Origin: Nocardia aurantia | GTDB lineage: Bacteria; Actinomycetota; Actinomycetes; Mycobacteriales; Mycobacteriaceae | NCBI RefSeq assembly: GCF_009604425.1 | Contig: NZ_WEGI01000002.1 | Location: forward strand, 62,001 to 126,000 | DNA length: 64,000 nt | Direction of reading: 5' to 3' | Part shown: positions 35,853 through 44,970 of the stretch, in pieces | How the letters are laid out: each line of letters begins with the position of its first letter | How positions within the stretch are numbered: position 1 is the first letter of the stretch | Made by a program: the position numbers and the translations under genes | Notes under the pieces: generated by a model | Told to the model about the DNA's origin: nothing | Seen by the model: the letters and a program-made list of their open reading frames with translations, nothing else | Databases searched by the model: none

Positions 35853-37142
35853 GGGACGCGGCGTACGAGCCCGGATCGCGGCCGACATCAGCGCCGCCAC
35901 CAGGCACAGTCCGCCGGCGAGGTACCAGGCCAGGTCGTAGCTGCCGCGCGCGTCCCGGATCGCCCCGGCGCCGGTCGCGGCCAGCGCCGCGCCGATCTGG
36001 TGTGACGCGAACACCCAGCCGAACGCGATCGGGCCGTCCTCGCCGAAGAACTTCCGGCACAACGCCACCGTGGGCGGCACGGTCGCGATCCAGTCCAGGC
36101 CGTAGAAGACGATGAACACCCACATGCTGGGCTGGGTGTGCGGCGCGAACAGCATCGGCAGGACCATCAGCGACAGGCCGCGCAGCGAGTAGTAACCGAC
36201 GAGCAGCCAGCGCGAGTCCAGGCGGTCGGTGAGCCAGCCCGAGGCGATGGTGCCGACCACGTCGAACACGCCGACGGTCGCCAGCAGCCCGGCGGCCGTG
36301 GTCGGCGGCATGCCGTGATCGTGGGCGGCGCTGACGAAATGGGTGCCGACCAGGCCGTTGGTGGACGCGCCGCAGACCGCGAACCCAGCGGCCAGCAGCC
36401 AGAACTGCGGCTTCCAGGAGACCCGCGACAGCACCGCGAGCGCCCGGGACGCGCCGCCGGTGACGCGGACCCGGACACCCGCCGGGCTCCCCGGCTCGGC
36501 GCCGTAGGCCGACTCGTCGACATCGCTGGGATAGTCGCGGATGAACAGCAGCACCAGCGGCACCACCGCCAGCGCGGTGGCCGCGACCACCAGCGACGGC
36601 GTCCGCCAGCCGTGCGCCTGGGCCAGCGCCGACACCAGCGGCAGGAACACCAGCTGACCGGTGGCGCCGGCCGCGGTCAGCACACCGGTCACGAGCCCGC
36701 GCTGCCGCACGAACCAGCGGCCGGTGATGGTGGCGACGAACGGCATCGACATCGAGCCGACCCCCAGGCCGACCAGCAGGCCCCAGGTGGCGAGCAGCTG
36801 CCACGGCTGCGTCATGAACACCGTCAGCCCGCTGCCGGCGGCGATCAGCACCAGCGCGACGGCCACCACCCGGCGGATGCCGAACCGATCCATCAGCGCC
36901 GCCGCGAAGGGCGAGATCAGGCCGTAGAGCAGCACGTTCAGCGACACGGCGGTGCCGATCGTGGCGTGCGACCAGCCGAATTCCTGATGCAGTGGGTCGA
37001 TCAGCACGCTCGGCACCGACCGGAAACCGGCCGCGCCGATCAGTGCCACGAAGGCGGTGGCCGCGACCAGCCAGGCCGGGTGCAGCCGGCGGCGCACGGG
37101 GGTGCTCGCATCGATGGGGGCGGGGTTCCGCAACTCGGTCAC
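35823..37142 (-). CDS. Major facilitator superfamily transporter
   Basis: 439 residues, twelve predicted helices. MFS signature AALMDRFGIRRVVAVALVL between helices 2 and 3, the related SGWLTDRLDSRWLLVGYY between helices 8 and 9, and GRWFVRQRGLVTGVLTAAGATGQLVFLPL in the monocarboxylate/oxalate-formate-like style. Substrate cannot be assigned. GTG 37142 (VTELRNPAPID) chosen; the extra 18 residues from ATG 37196 look non-coding. Divergent from the VOC gene. Confidence 0.87.
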   Translation of the reverse strand: MTELRNPAPIDASTPVRRRLHPAWLVAATAFVALIGAAGFRSVPSVLIDPLHQEFGWSHATIGTAVSLNVLLYGLISPFAAALMDRFGIRRVVAVALVLIAAGSGLTVFMTQPWQLLATWGLLVGLGVGSMSMPFVATITGRWFVRQRGLVTGVLTAAGATGQLVFLPLVSALAQAHGWRTPSLVVAATALAVVPLVLLFIRDYPSDVDESAYGAEPGSPAGVRVRVTGGASRALAVLSRVSWKPQFWLLAAGFAVCGASTNGLVGTHFVSAAHDHGMPPTTAAGLLATVGVFDVVGTIASGWLTDRLDSRWLLVGYYSLRGLSLMVLPMLFAPHTQPSMWVFIVFYGLDWIATVPPTVALCRKFFGEDGPIAFGWVFASHQIGAALAATGAGAIRDARGSYDLAWYLAGGLCLVAALMSAAIRARTPRPSAVDGAVMA

Positions 37143-37243
37143 TCGAAGATCGTCCAGGACGGGTGGGTTGCCGCGCGAGTGGCCTGAATGCCACAATCCA
37201 TCAAGATTCGGCCAACCCGACCGGTCGATCGGAGGTATCGGGC

Positions 37244-37981
37244 ATGATCCGCTGGGCCTGGATTTTCCTGGACCGTCCCGCCGACCGCTTCGAGGCGGCG
37301 TTCACCTTCTGGCCCGCGGTCACCGGCACGCGGCTGTCCGAACGCAGCGGCGCGCGAGGCGAATTCGCGACCCTGCTCCCCCCGGCCGGCGACCCGTATC
37401 TGCGCGCCCAGGCGGTCGGCGGCCCGGGCGGCGCGCATCCGGACTTCGACGTCGACGATCTCGCGACCGCGCGGCGGCATGCCCACGCCCTGGGCGCGGT
37501 GACCGTGGCCGATCACGACGGCTGGTCGTACCTGCGCTCACCGCAGGGGCAGGCGTTCTGCCTGACCACCGAGGACGGCCGGGAGGTTCCGCCACCGGCC
37601 ACCGGGCCCGGCGGCGAACTCGCCCGGCTCGACCAGCTCACCCTCGACATCGCCCCCGGCGGCTACGACCGGGAGGTGGCGTTCTGGGCCGCCCTGACCG
37701 GCTGGGAACTCCAGGCCGCCGGAGAGCCCGAATTCGTCCGCCTGGTACCGCCTTCCGGGCTGCCGTTCCGAATGTTGTTGCAGCGCTTGGGTGAAGAGCG
37801 ACCGTCGGCCGCACACCCGGACATCGCCTGCAGCGACATCGAGGCCGTCGCGTCCTGGCACGAAAAGCACGGCGCCCGAAGGGTTTCCCGGGGCGCGCAC
37901 TGGATCGTCATGAACGATCCCACCGGTGGGGTCTACTGCCTGACACCACGCGATCCGCACACCGGAAGGCTGCCGGAATGA
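37244..37981 (+). CDS. VOC (glyoxalase-like) protein with two repeated domains
   Basis: 245 residues made of two betaalphabetabetabeta VOC repeats (about 1-118 and 125-240). Both begin with an aromatic-rich strand and contain a FW(P/A)A(V/L)TG segment, then end with Y/FCLT. Relative of Glyoxalase_6 family proteins, small-molecule binding or resistance proteins; metal ligands are not obvious. ATG 37244 has GGAGG nine bases upstream. The stop overlaps an ATG (ATGA) that opens the repeat-rich frame leading to the GlxA regulator. Confidence 0.83.
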   Translation: MIRWAWIFLDRPADRFEAAFTFWPAVTGTRLSERSGARGEFATLLPPAGDPYLRAQAVGGPGGAHPDFDVDDLATARRHAHALGAVTVADHDGWSYLRSPQGQAFCLTTEDGREVPPPATGPGGELARLDQLTLDIAPGGYDREVAFWAALTGWELQAAGEPEFVRLVPPSGLPFRMLLQRLGEERPSAAHPDIACSDIEAVASWHEKHGARRVSRGAHWIVMNDPTGGVYCLTPRDPHTGRLPE

Positions 37982-38187
37982 GCGGTGCGGCGAACCGCGA
38001 GCCACGTTCGGCGCCGGGCGGCCCGGTACCCGGCGCCGGCGCCGCGCCGGGTGGCAGTGCGGCACCCGACGCGGAACCGACACCCGGCGGAGGTACCACA
38101 TCCGAGGCGGGTCGGGCAACCGGCGACGGCGTGGCGACCGGCGATGGCGTGGCGGCCACCAGCGGCGCGGCCACCAGCAGCGGCATG

Positions 38188-38421
38188 GCGACCAGCAGCG
38201 CGGCGACCACCAGCAGCATGGCGACCAGCAGCGCGGCGACCACCAGCAGCATGGCGACCAGCAGCGCGGCGACCACCAGCAGCATGGCGACCAGCAGCGC
38301 GGCGACCACCAGCAGCATGGCGACCAGCGGCGCGGCGACCACCAGCGGCGTGGCGACCACCAGCAGCGTGGCGACCAGCAGCGGCATGGCGACCAGCGGC
38401 GCGGCGACCAGCGGCGGCGTG
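38188..38421. repeat. 33-bp minisatellite upstream of the GlxA-type regulator
   Basis: Four perfect 33-bp copies (38188-38220, 38221-38253, 38254-38286, 38287-38319), then degenerate copies to 38421, and weaker relatives from about 38150. In the plus frame of the downstream gene it would encode ATSSAATTSSM units, but it is open in other frames too. Likely non-coding and length-variable. Confidence 0.9.
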
Positions 38422-38559
38422 GCGGGTGGCGGCGCGCTCGGTGGCGGCGCGGCCGGTGGCGGGGATTCGATACCGGGCCGGAACGGGGGGTCGGGTCGCG
38501 GGGGCCGGATGCGGGGCGAAGGTCCGGGTTGGGGCGGGGGGCTTACCGGAGAGGCGATC

Positions 38560-39519
38560 GTGCCGCATCGGGTGGCGGTTCTGGCCCTGCCGCTGGTGGT
38601 CGGATTCGACATGACGATCCCGCCGCTGGTGCTGGGTCACGCCACCGACACCCTGGGTCGGCCGCTGTACGACGTGCGGGTGTGCGGGCTGGACACCGAG
38701 CCGGTGGAATCGACGATGGGTTATGCGATCGTGCCGCAGGCCGGGCCCGAACTGCTCGCCACCGCCGACACCGTGATCGTGCCCGGCACCCGGCTGTCGG
38801 GACCGCGCACCGACGGTGCGCTGCCGCCCGAGGTCGGCGCCGCGCTGGCGCTGATCCGGCCCGAGGCACGGCTGGTGTCGATCTGCACCGGCGCGTTCGT
38901 GCTCGCCGCGGCCGGGCTGCTGGACGGGCGGCGGGCCACCACGCACTGGGCGCACGCCGAGTCCTTCCGTGCCCGGTTCCCCGAGGTCCGGCTGGACGAG
39001 AACTTGTTGTTCGTGGCCGATGACAACGTCTACACCTCGGCCGGTCTGGCGGCGGGGCTGGACCTGTGCCTGCACCTGATCCGCACCGACCACGGCAGCG
39101 AGGTGGCGAATCGGACCGCTCGTTACTGCGTGGTGCCGCCGTGGCGCGAGGGCGGGCAGTCGCAGTTCATCGACCGGCACATCCCCGAGGACGGCACCGA
39201 CGGTACGGCCGCCACCCGCGCCTGGGCGTTGCGGCACCTCGACGCCGACATCGATCTGACCGTGCTGTCGGCGCACGCGCGGATGAGCGTCCGCAACTTC
39301 ACCCGCCGGTTCAAGGCCGAGACCGGTGTCGCTCCGGGCGCCTGGCTGCTGCAGCAGCGCCTGCGCCACGCCCGTCATCTCCTCGAATCCACCGATCTGC
39401 CGATCGAGGAGGTCGCCCGCGCGGCCGGGCTCGGCACCGCGGGCTCGCTGCGCCACCACGTGCGCGCCGAGCTGGGCGTCCCGCCACTCGCATACCGGAA
39501 AACCTTCCGCGCGGGCTGA
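38560..39519 (+). CDS. GlxA-family AraC-type transcriptional regulator
   Basis: 319 residues. An N-terminal DJ-1/PfpI-like domain (about 1-180) contains LVSICTGAFVLAAAGLLDGRRATTHW with the conserved Cys nucleophile-elbow position. A C-terminal AraC double helix-turn-helix (about 215-315) has MSVRNFTRRFKAETGVAPGAWL and LPIEEVARAAGLGTAGSLRHHV. GTG 38560 is chosen because GGAGAGG lies five bases upstream and gives the family length. The same frame is open back to ATG 37978, which overlaps the VOC stop, and would add about 194 residues of Ala/Thr/Ser/Gly repeats. A very long isoform is therefore formally possible. Targets unknown. Confidence 0.87.
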   Translation: MPHRVAVLALPLVVGFDMTIPPLVLGHATDTLGRPLYDVRVCGLDTEPVESTMGYAIVPQAGPELLATADTVIVPGTRLSGPRTDGALPPEVGAALALIRPEARLVSICTGAFVLAAAGLLDGRRATTHWAHAESFRARFPEVRLDENLLFVADDNVYTSAGLAAGLDLCLHLIRTDHGSEVANRTARYCVVPPWREGGQSQFIDRHIPEDGTDGTAATRAWALRHLDADIDLTVLSAHARMSVRNFTRRFKAETGVAPGAWLLQQRLRHARHLLESTDLPIEEVARAAGLGTAGSLRHHVRAELGVPPLAYRKTFRAG

Positions 39520-39617
39520 ATTCGAGAGGTCGGCGACGCTCAGCCGGGGTCACGTACAGAAGTGTTGCGCGGCACGCACTCTCGGGATGAATGTGGCCGC
39601 CGCCGACCCGGGCCCCG

Positions 39618-41231
39618 CTACCCCGCCTTCTCGGCGCCCGCGCCGGTGTGCGAACGCACCTGCATCTCTTCCCATTTCGCCTCGTCGTGCTCCTTGGACA
39701 GCATCGTGCCGAGCCAGCCGAGCAGGAACGACAGCGGAATCGAGACGATGCCCGGATTGGACAGCGGGAACCAGTGGAAGTCGGCCGATTTGATCATCGA
39801 CGTCTTGGCGCCCGAGACCGCCGGCGAGAACACGATCAGCACGATCGTGATGATCAGCCCGCCGTAGATGCTGCACAACGCGCCCGTGGTGTTGAACCGC
39901 TTCCAGAACAGCGTGTAGAGAATGGTCGGCAGATTGGCCGAGGCGGCGATGGCGAAGGCCAGGGCCACGAGGAAGGCGACGTTCTGGTTCTTGGCGAAGA
40001 TGCCGCCGACGATCGCGATCGCGCCGATCACCACCGCGGTGATGCGGGCGACCCGAACCTCCCCGCTGCGATCGTCCCCGGACTCACCGCGCTTCAGCAC
40101 GTTCGCGTACACATCGTGCGCGAACGACGCCGAAGCGGTGATGGTGAGCCCCGCCACGACCGCGAGAATGGTCGCGAACGCCACTGCCGCAACGAATCCC
40201 AGCAACCATGGGCCGCCCAGTTCCAGCGCCAGCAGCGGGGCCGCCGCATTGCTGCCGCCGGGCGCCTTGCTGATCTTCTCCGGCCCGACCAGCGCCCCGG
40301 CGCCGTAGCCGAGCACCAGGGTGAACAGGTAGAACAGCCCGATCAGCCCGATCGCCCACACCACCGAGCGCCGCGCGTCCTTGGCGCTGGGCACCGTGTA
40401 GAAGCGCATCAGCACATGCGGCAGGCCCGCGGTGCCGAGCACGAGAGCCAGTGCGAGCGAGAGGAAGTCGAGCTTCGTGGTGCCGGTCTTGCCGTAGGCG
40501 ACGCCCGGATCGAGCAGTTTGGCGCCGGTCTTGCCGCCGTGGTTCACCGCGTCCTGCAACAGCGAGGACAGGTTGAGGTTGTAGTCGGCGAGCACCCACA
40601 CCGTCATGGCGGCGGCCGCGGCGATGAGCAGCACCGCCTTCACGATCTGCACCCAGGTGGTGCCCTTCATGCCGCCGACCAGCACGTACACGATCATGAT
40701 CGCGCCGACCACGGCGATCACCAGGTTCTGCCCGGCGTCGCCGGAGACGCCGAGCAGCAGCGCGACCAGCACACCCGCGCCGGCCATCTGCGCCAGCAGG
40801 TAGAACAGGCTGACCACCAGCGTGGAGGTGGCCGCCGCGGCCCGCACCGGCCGCTGCCGCATCCGGAAGGCGAGCACGTCACCGAGGGTGAATTTGCCTG
40901 TGTTGCGCAGCATTTCGGCGACCAGCAGCAGGGCGACCAGCCAGGCCACCAGGAAGCCGATGGAATAGAGGAAGCCGTCGTACCCGTTGATCGCGATGGA
41001 TCCGGCGATGCCGAGGAAGCTCGCTGCCGAGAGGTAGTCGCCGGAGATCGCGATGCCGTTCTGCGGTCCGGAGAACGCCCGGCCGGCGGCGTAATAGTGT
41101 GCGGCGGTACGGGTGTCGCGGCTGGCCCGGAACACGATGACGAGCGTGATCGCGACGAAGATCGCGAAGATGGTGATGTTGAGGCCGGGGTGGCTGCCCT
41201 CGACGGCGGCGGCGAGCACGGTGGCGGTCAT
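39618..41231 (-). CDS. actP: Cation:acetate symporter ActP (solute:sodium symporter family)
   Basis: 537 residues, about thirteen helices. SSS-family features: AAHYYAAGRAFSGPQNGIAISGDYLSAASFLG (helices 1-2), YLLAQMAGAGVLVALLLG, VYVLVGGMKGTTWVQIVKA, and GLTITASASFAHDVY. The GMKGTTWVQ and DVY blocks are typical of acetate/pyruvate symporters such as ActP and MctC. The start overlaps the upstream DUF485 stop (ATGA), the standard yjcH-actP arrangement. Imports short monocarboxylates; relevant to the Pat/AcuC acetylation genes further along. Confidence 0.91.
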   Translation of the reverse strand: MTATVLAAAVEGSHPGLNITIFAIFVAITLVIVFRASRDTRTAAHYYAAGRAFSGPQNGIAISGDYLSAASFLGIAGSIAINGYDGFLYSIGFLVAWLVALLLVAEMLRNTGKFTLGDVLAFRMRQRPVRAAAATSTLVVSLFYLLAQMAGAGVLVALLLGVSGDAGQNLVIAVVGAIMIVYVLVGGMKGTTWVQIVKAVLLIAAAAAMTVWVLADYNLNLSSLLQDAVNHGGKTGAKLLDPGVAYGKTGTTKLDFLSLALALVLGTAGLPHVLMRFYTVPSAKDARRSVVWAIGLIGLFYLFTLVLGYGAGALVGPEKISKAPGGSNAAAPLLALELGGPWLLGFVAAVAFATILAVVAGLTITASASFAHDVYANVLKRGESGDDRSGEVRVARITAVVIGAIAIVGGIFAKNQNVAFLVALAFAIAASANLPTILYTLFWKRFNTTGALCSIYGGLIITIVLIVFSPAVSGAKTSMIKSADFHWFPLSNPGIVSIPLSFLLGWLGTMLSKEHDEAKWEEMQVRSHTGAGAEKAG

Positions 41232-41566
41232 CGGGTCGGTCCTTCCAGTCCGTCGCGCAGTTCCTCGGCGAGCGGATCCAGCTCACGGTCCGCGTAGCGG
41301 ACGTACACCCCGGTGATGACGAAGGTCGAGACGAACTGCAGCAGACCGAAGATCAGGCCGACCGTGATGTTCCCGGCGACCCGGTGCGACATGAAGCCGT
41401 GCGCGTAGTCGGCCAGCAGCACGTAGAGCGCGTACCAGGCGAGGAACAGCGCGGTCATCGGGAAGACGAAGCGGCGCAACCTGCTTCGCAGACGCTGGAA
41501 TTCGGGACTGTGATAGGCCTCGGCCCAATCGCCGGCCGGCACCGCGGCCTCGGGTTCGTTCGACAA
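41228..41566 (-). CDS. DUF485 membrane protein (YjcH-like partner of ActP)
   Basis: 112 residues: cytoplasmic N-terminus with FQRLRSRLRRFVFPMT, two transmembrane helices (about 35-90, LFLAWYALYVLLADY and VGLIFGLLQFVSTFVITGVYV) and a YADRELDPLAEELR tail, as in DUF485 proteins encoded with acetate symporters. The start is TTG 41566, strongly supported by GAGGAGG about eight bases upstream. Overlaps actP by 4 bp. Confidence 0.9.
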   Translation of the reverse strand: MSNEPEAAVPAGDWAEAYHSPEFQRLRSRLRRFVFPMTALFLAWYALYVLLADYAHGFMSHRVAGNITVGLIFGLLQFVSTFVITGVYVRYADRELDPLAEELRDGLEGPTR

Positions 41567-41790
41567 CGTACGACCTCCTCGTGAGCCAGATCACCCTATC
41601 AGGAAATCGGACATTTCCCGGGCGGTTCTCCGCAGGTCAGAGCCGCGAATTCGCTTGCGGTCATAGACATTTGCTATTCGACGAGGTTTCCGGGGCCCTG
41701 TCCGCGGGCCCGCCCTCGGCTCGCGTCCCGCCGCCGGGCGGGCGGGCCGGGAGCCGGGTCGGGGGGAACCGTTGTGGCAGAGTTCGTCCC

Positions 41791-43335
41791 ATGCCGACCA
41801 CACAGCCGACCAGCACGTCCCTGCTCGCCGCGCTCGCACCCGAACTGGGCACCGCCCTCCGGCGCGTGCGCTACGACGCCGACACGCTGCTCGAACTGCT
41901 CGGCGACGACGGGCAGGCCGCACTGAGCCGCGCGGAACCGGTACCGGTGCGCCGCGTCGCCCGGACCGCCGGGGAACTCGGCACCCTGGTCCGGCTGCTG
42001 CTGCTCGGCGACGCGCTGCCCGTCCGCGAGGTGGCCGCGGCCCTGGCCCCGGTGGACCCGGAGACGGCGGTGGCGGCCGGACTGCTGGAACGCGACGGCG
42101 ACCTCGTGCGGGCCGCCCTGGATCTGCGCCCGGTGGACCTCGGCGACGGCAACCGATGGGTGTTGTCCGACCTCGACGACACGGTGCCGCTGTCCGGGCC
42201 CGGATCCGGCTGGACGCGGCGGCGACTGTCCGCCGACCACGTGCTCGGCGTGGGGCACGCCTCGCTGTCGCTGCTGCGCGCCACCCCGACCCGGAGGGTC
42301 GGCTCGGTACTGGACCTCGGCACCGGCTGCGGTGTGCAGGCGGTCCACGCGGCCGCGTACGCCGATCGGGTCACCGGCACCGACGTCAACCCGCGCGCGC
42401 TGTGGCTGGCGGAGGCGACCGCGGCGCTCAACGGCCTGGATGTCGAACTGCTGCCGGGCTCCTGGTTCGAGCCGGTGGCCGGGCGGCGATTCGATCAGGT
42501 GGTCGCCAATCCCCCGTTCGTGGTCGGACCGGCCCGGGTCGAGCACACCTATCGCGATTCCGGCCTGGCCCTCGACGGCGCCAGCGAACTGGTGATCTCC
42601 GGCGCCCCCGAGTTGCTGGCGCCGGGCGGCACCGCCGCGATGCTGGCCTCCTGGGTGCACCGCGCGGACGAGGACTGGCGGGGCCGGGTGTCGCGCTGGC
42701 TGCCCGATCACGGGATCGACGCCTGGATCGTGCAGCGCGACGTCGCCGACCCGGCCCTCTACGTGGGCACCTGGCTGCGCGACGCGGGACTGGATCAGCG
42801 CGATCCCGAGACCCGGGACCGGGCCGAGGCGTGGCTGGACGCGTTCGAGACCGCCGGCGTCGAGGGCATCGGCTTCGGCTTCGTCTATCTGCGCGCCGTC
42901 GACGGCCCCACCGAACTGCTCGCCGAGGATCTCACGCACGGCTTCGACGACCCGCTGGGCGCCGAGGCCACCGCGTACTTCGAGCGATCCGCGTGGCTGC
43001 GCGCGGTGGCCGCCGATCCCGGGGTGGCGTGGAGCGCCCGCTACACCGTGGAGCCGGCGACGGCGCTGGAACGGGTCTTCCTGCCCGGTGCCGACGGCTG
43101 GGACCAGCGGGTCGTCCGGCTGCACCGCGGCGACGGCCCGCGCTGGCAGCACGAGGTCGACGACACCACCGCGGCGCTGCTGGCCGGGATGCGCGCCGAC
43201 GGCCTGCCGCTGCACGAACTCGTCGACCTGCTGGCGGTAGGCCACACCGGCGCGACCGCCACCTCCGAGTTCGCGGCCGATGCGCTGACCGTGGTGACCG
43301 GTCTGGTGCGGCACGGGCTGGTTCAGCCGCGTTGA
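41791..43335 (+). CDS. Class I SAM-dependent methyltransferase with NPPF motif
   Basis: 514 residues. The N-terminal 150 residues are helical and specific to the actinobacterial family. The methyltransferase domain follows: motif I VLDLGTGCGVQAVHAA (about 171-186), acidic TDVNPRAL, motif IV VVANPPFVV. NPPF is the signature of enzymes methylating an amide or exocyclic amine nitrogen (HemK, RlmG or N6-adenine types). A C-terminal winged-helix-like region (about 420-514) may bind the substrate. ATG 41791. Target unknown (rRNA, DNA or protein). Confidence 0.86.
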   Translation: MPTTQPTSTSLLAALAPELGTALRRVRYDADTLLELLGDDGQAALSRAEPVPVRRVARTAGELGTLVRLLLLGDALPVREVAAALAPVDPETAVAAGLLERDGDLVRAALDLRPVDLGDGNRWVLSDLDDTVPLSGPGSGWTRRRLSADHVLGVGHASLSLLRATPTRRVGSVLDLGTGCGVQAVHAAAYADRVTGTDVNPRALWLAEATAALNGLDVELLPGSWFEPVAGRRFDQVVANPPFVVGPARVEHTYRDSGLALDGASELVISGAPELLAPGGTAAMLASWVHRADEDWRGRVSRWLPDHGIDAWIVQRDVADPALYVGTWLRDAGLDQRDPETRDRAEAWLDAFETAGVEGIGFGFVYLRAVDGPTELLAEDLTHGFDDPLGAEATAYFERSAWLRAVAADPGVAWSARYTVEPATALERVFLPGADGWDQRVVRLHRGDGPRWQHEVDDTTAALLAGMRADGLPLHELVDLLAVGHTGATATSEFAADALTVVTGLVRHGLVQPR

Positions 43336-43392
43336 TCACGATCCGGCCACCATTCGGCGCGATTCGGCCCGAGGGAACGCCCATGGTTCCCC

Positions 43393-43418
43393 GAGAAGTG
43401 TGTTCTTAGGAACTTCTC
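43393..43418. promoter_or_regulatory. Inverted repeat upstream of sigB
   Basis: GAGAAGT (43393-43399) and ACTTCTC (43412-43418), 7-bp perfect arms with a 12-nt spacer, about 120 bp before sigB. Could be an operator or the terminator of the methyltransferase gene that ends at 43335. Confidence 0.45.
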
Positions 43419-43472
43419 AGCCGTAGGCGCCGGTAAGCGCAGCTCAGAAAGGGTTTATCGGCGCGAACCCGG

Positions 43473-43498
43473 GGAACTTTTCGAATGTCGGTTCCGTT
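43473..43498 (+). promoter_or_regulatory. sigB promoter of the SigE/SigH type
   Basis: GGAAC (43473-43477), 17 bp, CGTT (43495-43498): the -35/-10 pattern used by ECF stress sigma factors of the SigH/SigE class. The predicted start is near 43505, about 30 nt before the sigB ATG, leaving room for AGGAGG. SigE/SigH control of sigB is established in M. tuberculosis. Confidence 0.72.
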
Positions 43499-43533
43499 GA
43501 CCGGAGTGAGACACCACCGACAGGAGGCAAGTC

Positions 43534-44505
43534 ATGACAAGCCCCGCCACGACCGAAGTGCGCGCCACCGATACGTCGGACCTCGACGCCCAGAGCCCCG
43601 CGGCCGACCTGGTCCGGGTCTACCTGAACGGCATCGGCAAGACGGCGCTGCTCACGGCCGCAGACGAGGTGGAGTTGGCCAAGCGCATCGAGGCGGGCCT
43701 CTACGCGCAGAACCTGTTGGAGACCGGGAAGCGGCTGTCCGCGACCCGCAAGCGCGAGCTCGCGATTCTCGTGCGCGACGGCCAGGCCGCCCGCCAGCAC
43801 CTGCTGGAGGCCAACCTGCGACTGGTGGTGTCGCTGGCGAAGCGCTACACCGGCCGCGGGATGCCGCTGCTCGACCTGATCCAGGAGGGCAACCTGGGCC
43901 TGATCCGGGCGATGGAGAAGTTCGACTACACCAAGGGCTTCAAGTTCTCGACCTACGCCACCTGGTGGATCCGGCAGGCCATCACCCGCGGTATGGCCGA
44001 TCAGAGCCGCACCATCCGGCTGCCCGTCCACCTGGTCGAACAGGTCAACAAGCTGGCCCGGATCAAGCGCGAACTGCATCAGCAGCTCGGCCGCGAGGCC
44101 ACCGACGACGAGCTGGCCCGCGAGTCGGGTATCGCGGTCGACAAGATCGCCGATCTGCTCGACCACAGCCGCGACCCGGTGAGCCTCGACATGCCGGTCG
44201 GCAACGACGAGGAGGCGCCGCTCGGCGACTTCATCGAGGACTCCGAGGCCACCTCCGCGGAGAGTGCGGTCATCGCCGGCCTCATGCACCGCGACGTGCG
44301 CAGCGTGCTCGCCACGCTGGACGAGCGTGAGCAGCAGGTCATCCGGTTGCGCTACGGCCTGGACGACGGCCAGCCGCGCACCCTGGACCAGATCGGCAAG
44401 CTGTTCGGGTTGTCCCGGGAGCGGGTGCGGCAGATCGAGCGTGAGGTGATGTCGAAGCTGCGCAAGGGCGAGCGGGCCGACCGGCTGCGCGCCTACGCCA
44501 GCTGA
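43534..44505 (+). CDS. sigB: Group 2 RNA polymerase sigma factor SigB
   Basis: 323-residue stress/stationary-phase sigma factor, lacking the long N-terminal extension of SigA. Region 1.2 ([31 protein letters not shown]) is at about 22-55. Region 2 has [38 protein letters not shown] and [14 protein letters not shown]. Region 3 follows, and region 4 ends [21 protein letters not shown] 43534 with AGGAGG. Orthologue of Rv2710, sitting upstream of ideR as in mycobacteria but separated from it here by about 9 kb of inserted genes. Confidence 0.95.
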   Translation: MTSPATTEVRATDTSDLDAQSPAADLVRVYLNGIGKTALLTAADEVELAKRIEAGLYAQNLLETGKRLSATRKRELAILVRDGQAARQHLLEANLRLVVSLAKRYTGRGMPLLDLIQEGNLGLIRAMEKFDYTKGFKFSTYATWWIRQAITRGMADQSRTIRLPVHLVEQVNKLARIKRELHQQLGREATDDELARESGIAVDKIADLLDHSRDPVSLDMPVGNDEEAPLGDFIEDSEATSAESAVIAGLMHRDVRSVLATLDEREQQVIRLRYGLDDGQPRTLDQIGKLFGLSRERVRQIEREVMSKLRKGERADRLRAYAS

Positions 44506-44526
44506 GTCACACCGCGGCCGATCGGG

Positions 44527-44970
44527 TCACACCGCGCCGGCCACCGCGCCCAGGCCGGTGGCGATTCCCGCCCAGCCCTTGGACATGATCGCCCGCACCT
44601 GTTGCGAGCCTTCGTCGTCGGGGTCGAATCCGCTGTGGCTGAACAGCACTCGGGTACCGGTGCCCTCCGGTTCCAGTTGCCAGGTGATGACCCAGCCGGT
44701 CTCGATCTCGGACTCGGCGTCGTTCCAGGTCATGCTCAAGCGCTTCGGCGCAATGGCCTCCAGCACGATGCCCCGTACCTTACCGGAGAATCCGACCCCC
44801 GGCATCGGTTGCGCCCGCATGCGGAATTCGGTGCCCGGCACCGGTGCGAAACCGGTGGCCGGCATCAGCCACCGCGCGAACAGGTCCGGGGTGGTCAGCG
44901 CCTGCCACACCTTCTCCGGCGGGTGCGGGTAGAAGTGGTCGAGTTCGATGGTGGTGAGGTCGTCGGTCAT
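44527..44970 (-). CDS. SRPBCC (AHSA1/START-like) domain protein
   Basis: 147 residues: ELDHFYPHPPEKVWQALTTPDLFARWLMP, then PGTEFRMRAQPMPGVGFSGKVRGIVLEAIAPKRLSMTW and WQLEPEGTGTRVLFSHSGF, the standard AHSA1 order. Binds hydrophobic ligands or acts as a co-chaperone-like protein; function unknown. The ATG overlaps the ArsR stop (ATGA), so it is the second gene of an arsR-SRPBCC operon, a very common pairing in actinobacteria. Confidence 0.9.
   Translation of the reverse strand: MTDDLTTIELDHFYPHPPEKVWQALTTPDLFARWLMPATGFAPVPGTEFRMRAQPMPGVGFSGKVRGIVLEAIAPKRLSMTWNDAESEIETGWVITWQLEPEGTGTRVLFSHSGFDPDDEGSQQVRAIMSKGWAGIATGLGAVAGAV

Noticed and set aside
38150..38430. CRISPR array
   Set aside because: The units are directly adjacent with no unique spacers, so this is a tandem minisatellite.
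37933..39459. Minus-strand open frame of about 500 codons through the minisatellite
   Set aside because: Driven by the 33-bp repeat and GC bias, and antisense to GlxA. No homologous pattern seen.
39591..41297. Plus-strand open frame of about 570 codons opposite actP
   Set aside because: Arg/His/Gln-rich shadow frame; the ActP protein on the other strand has clear transporter motifs.
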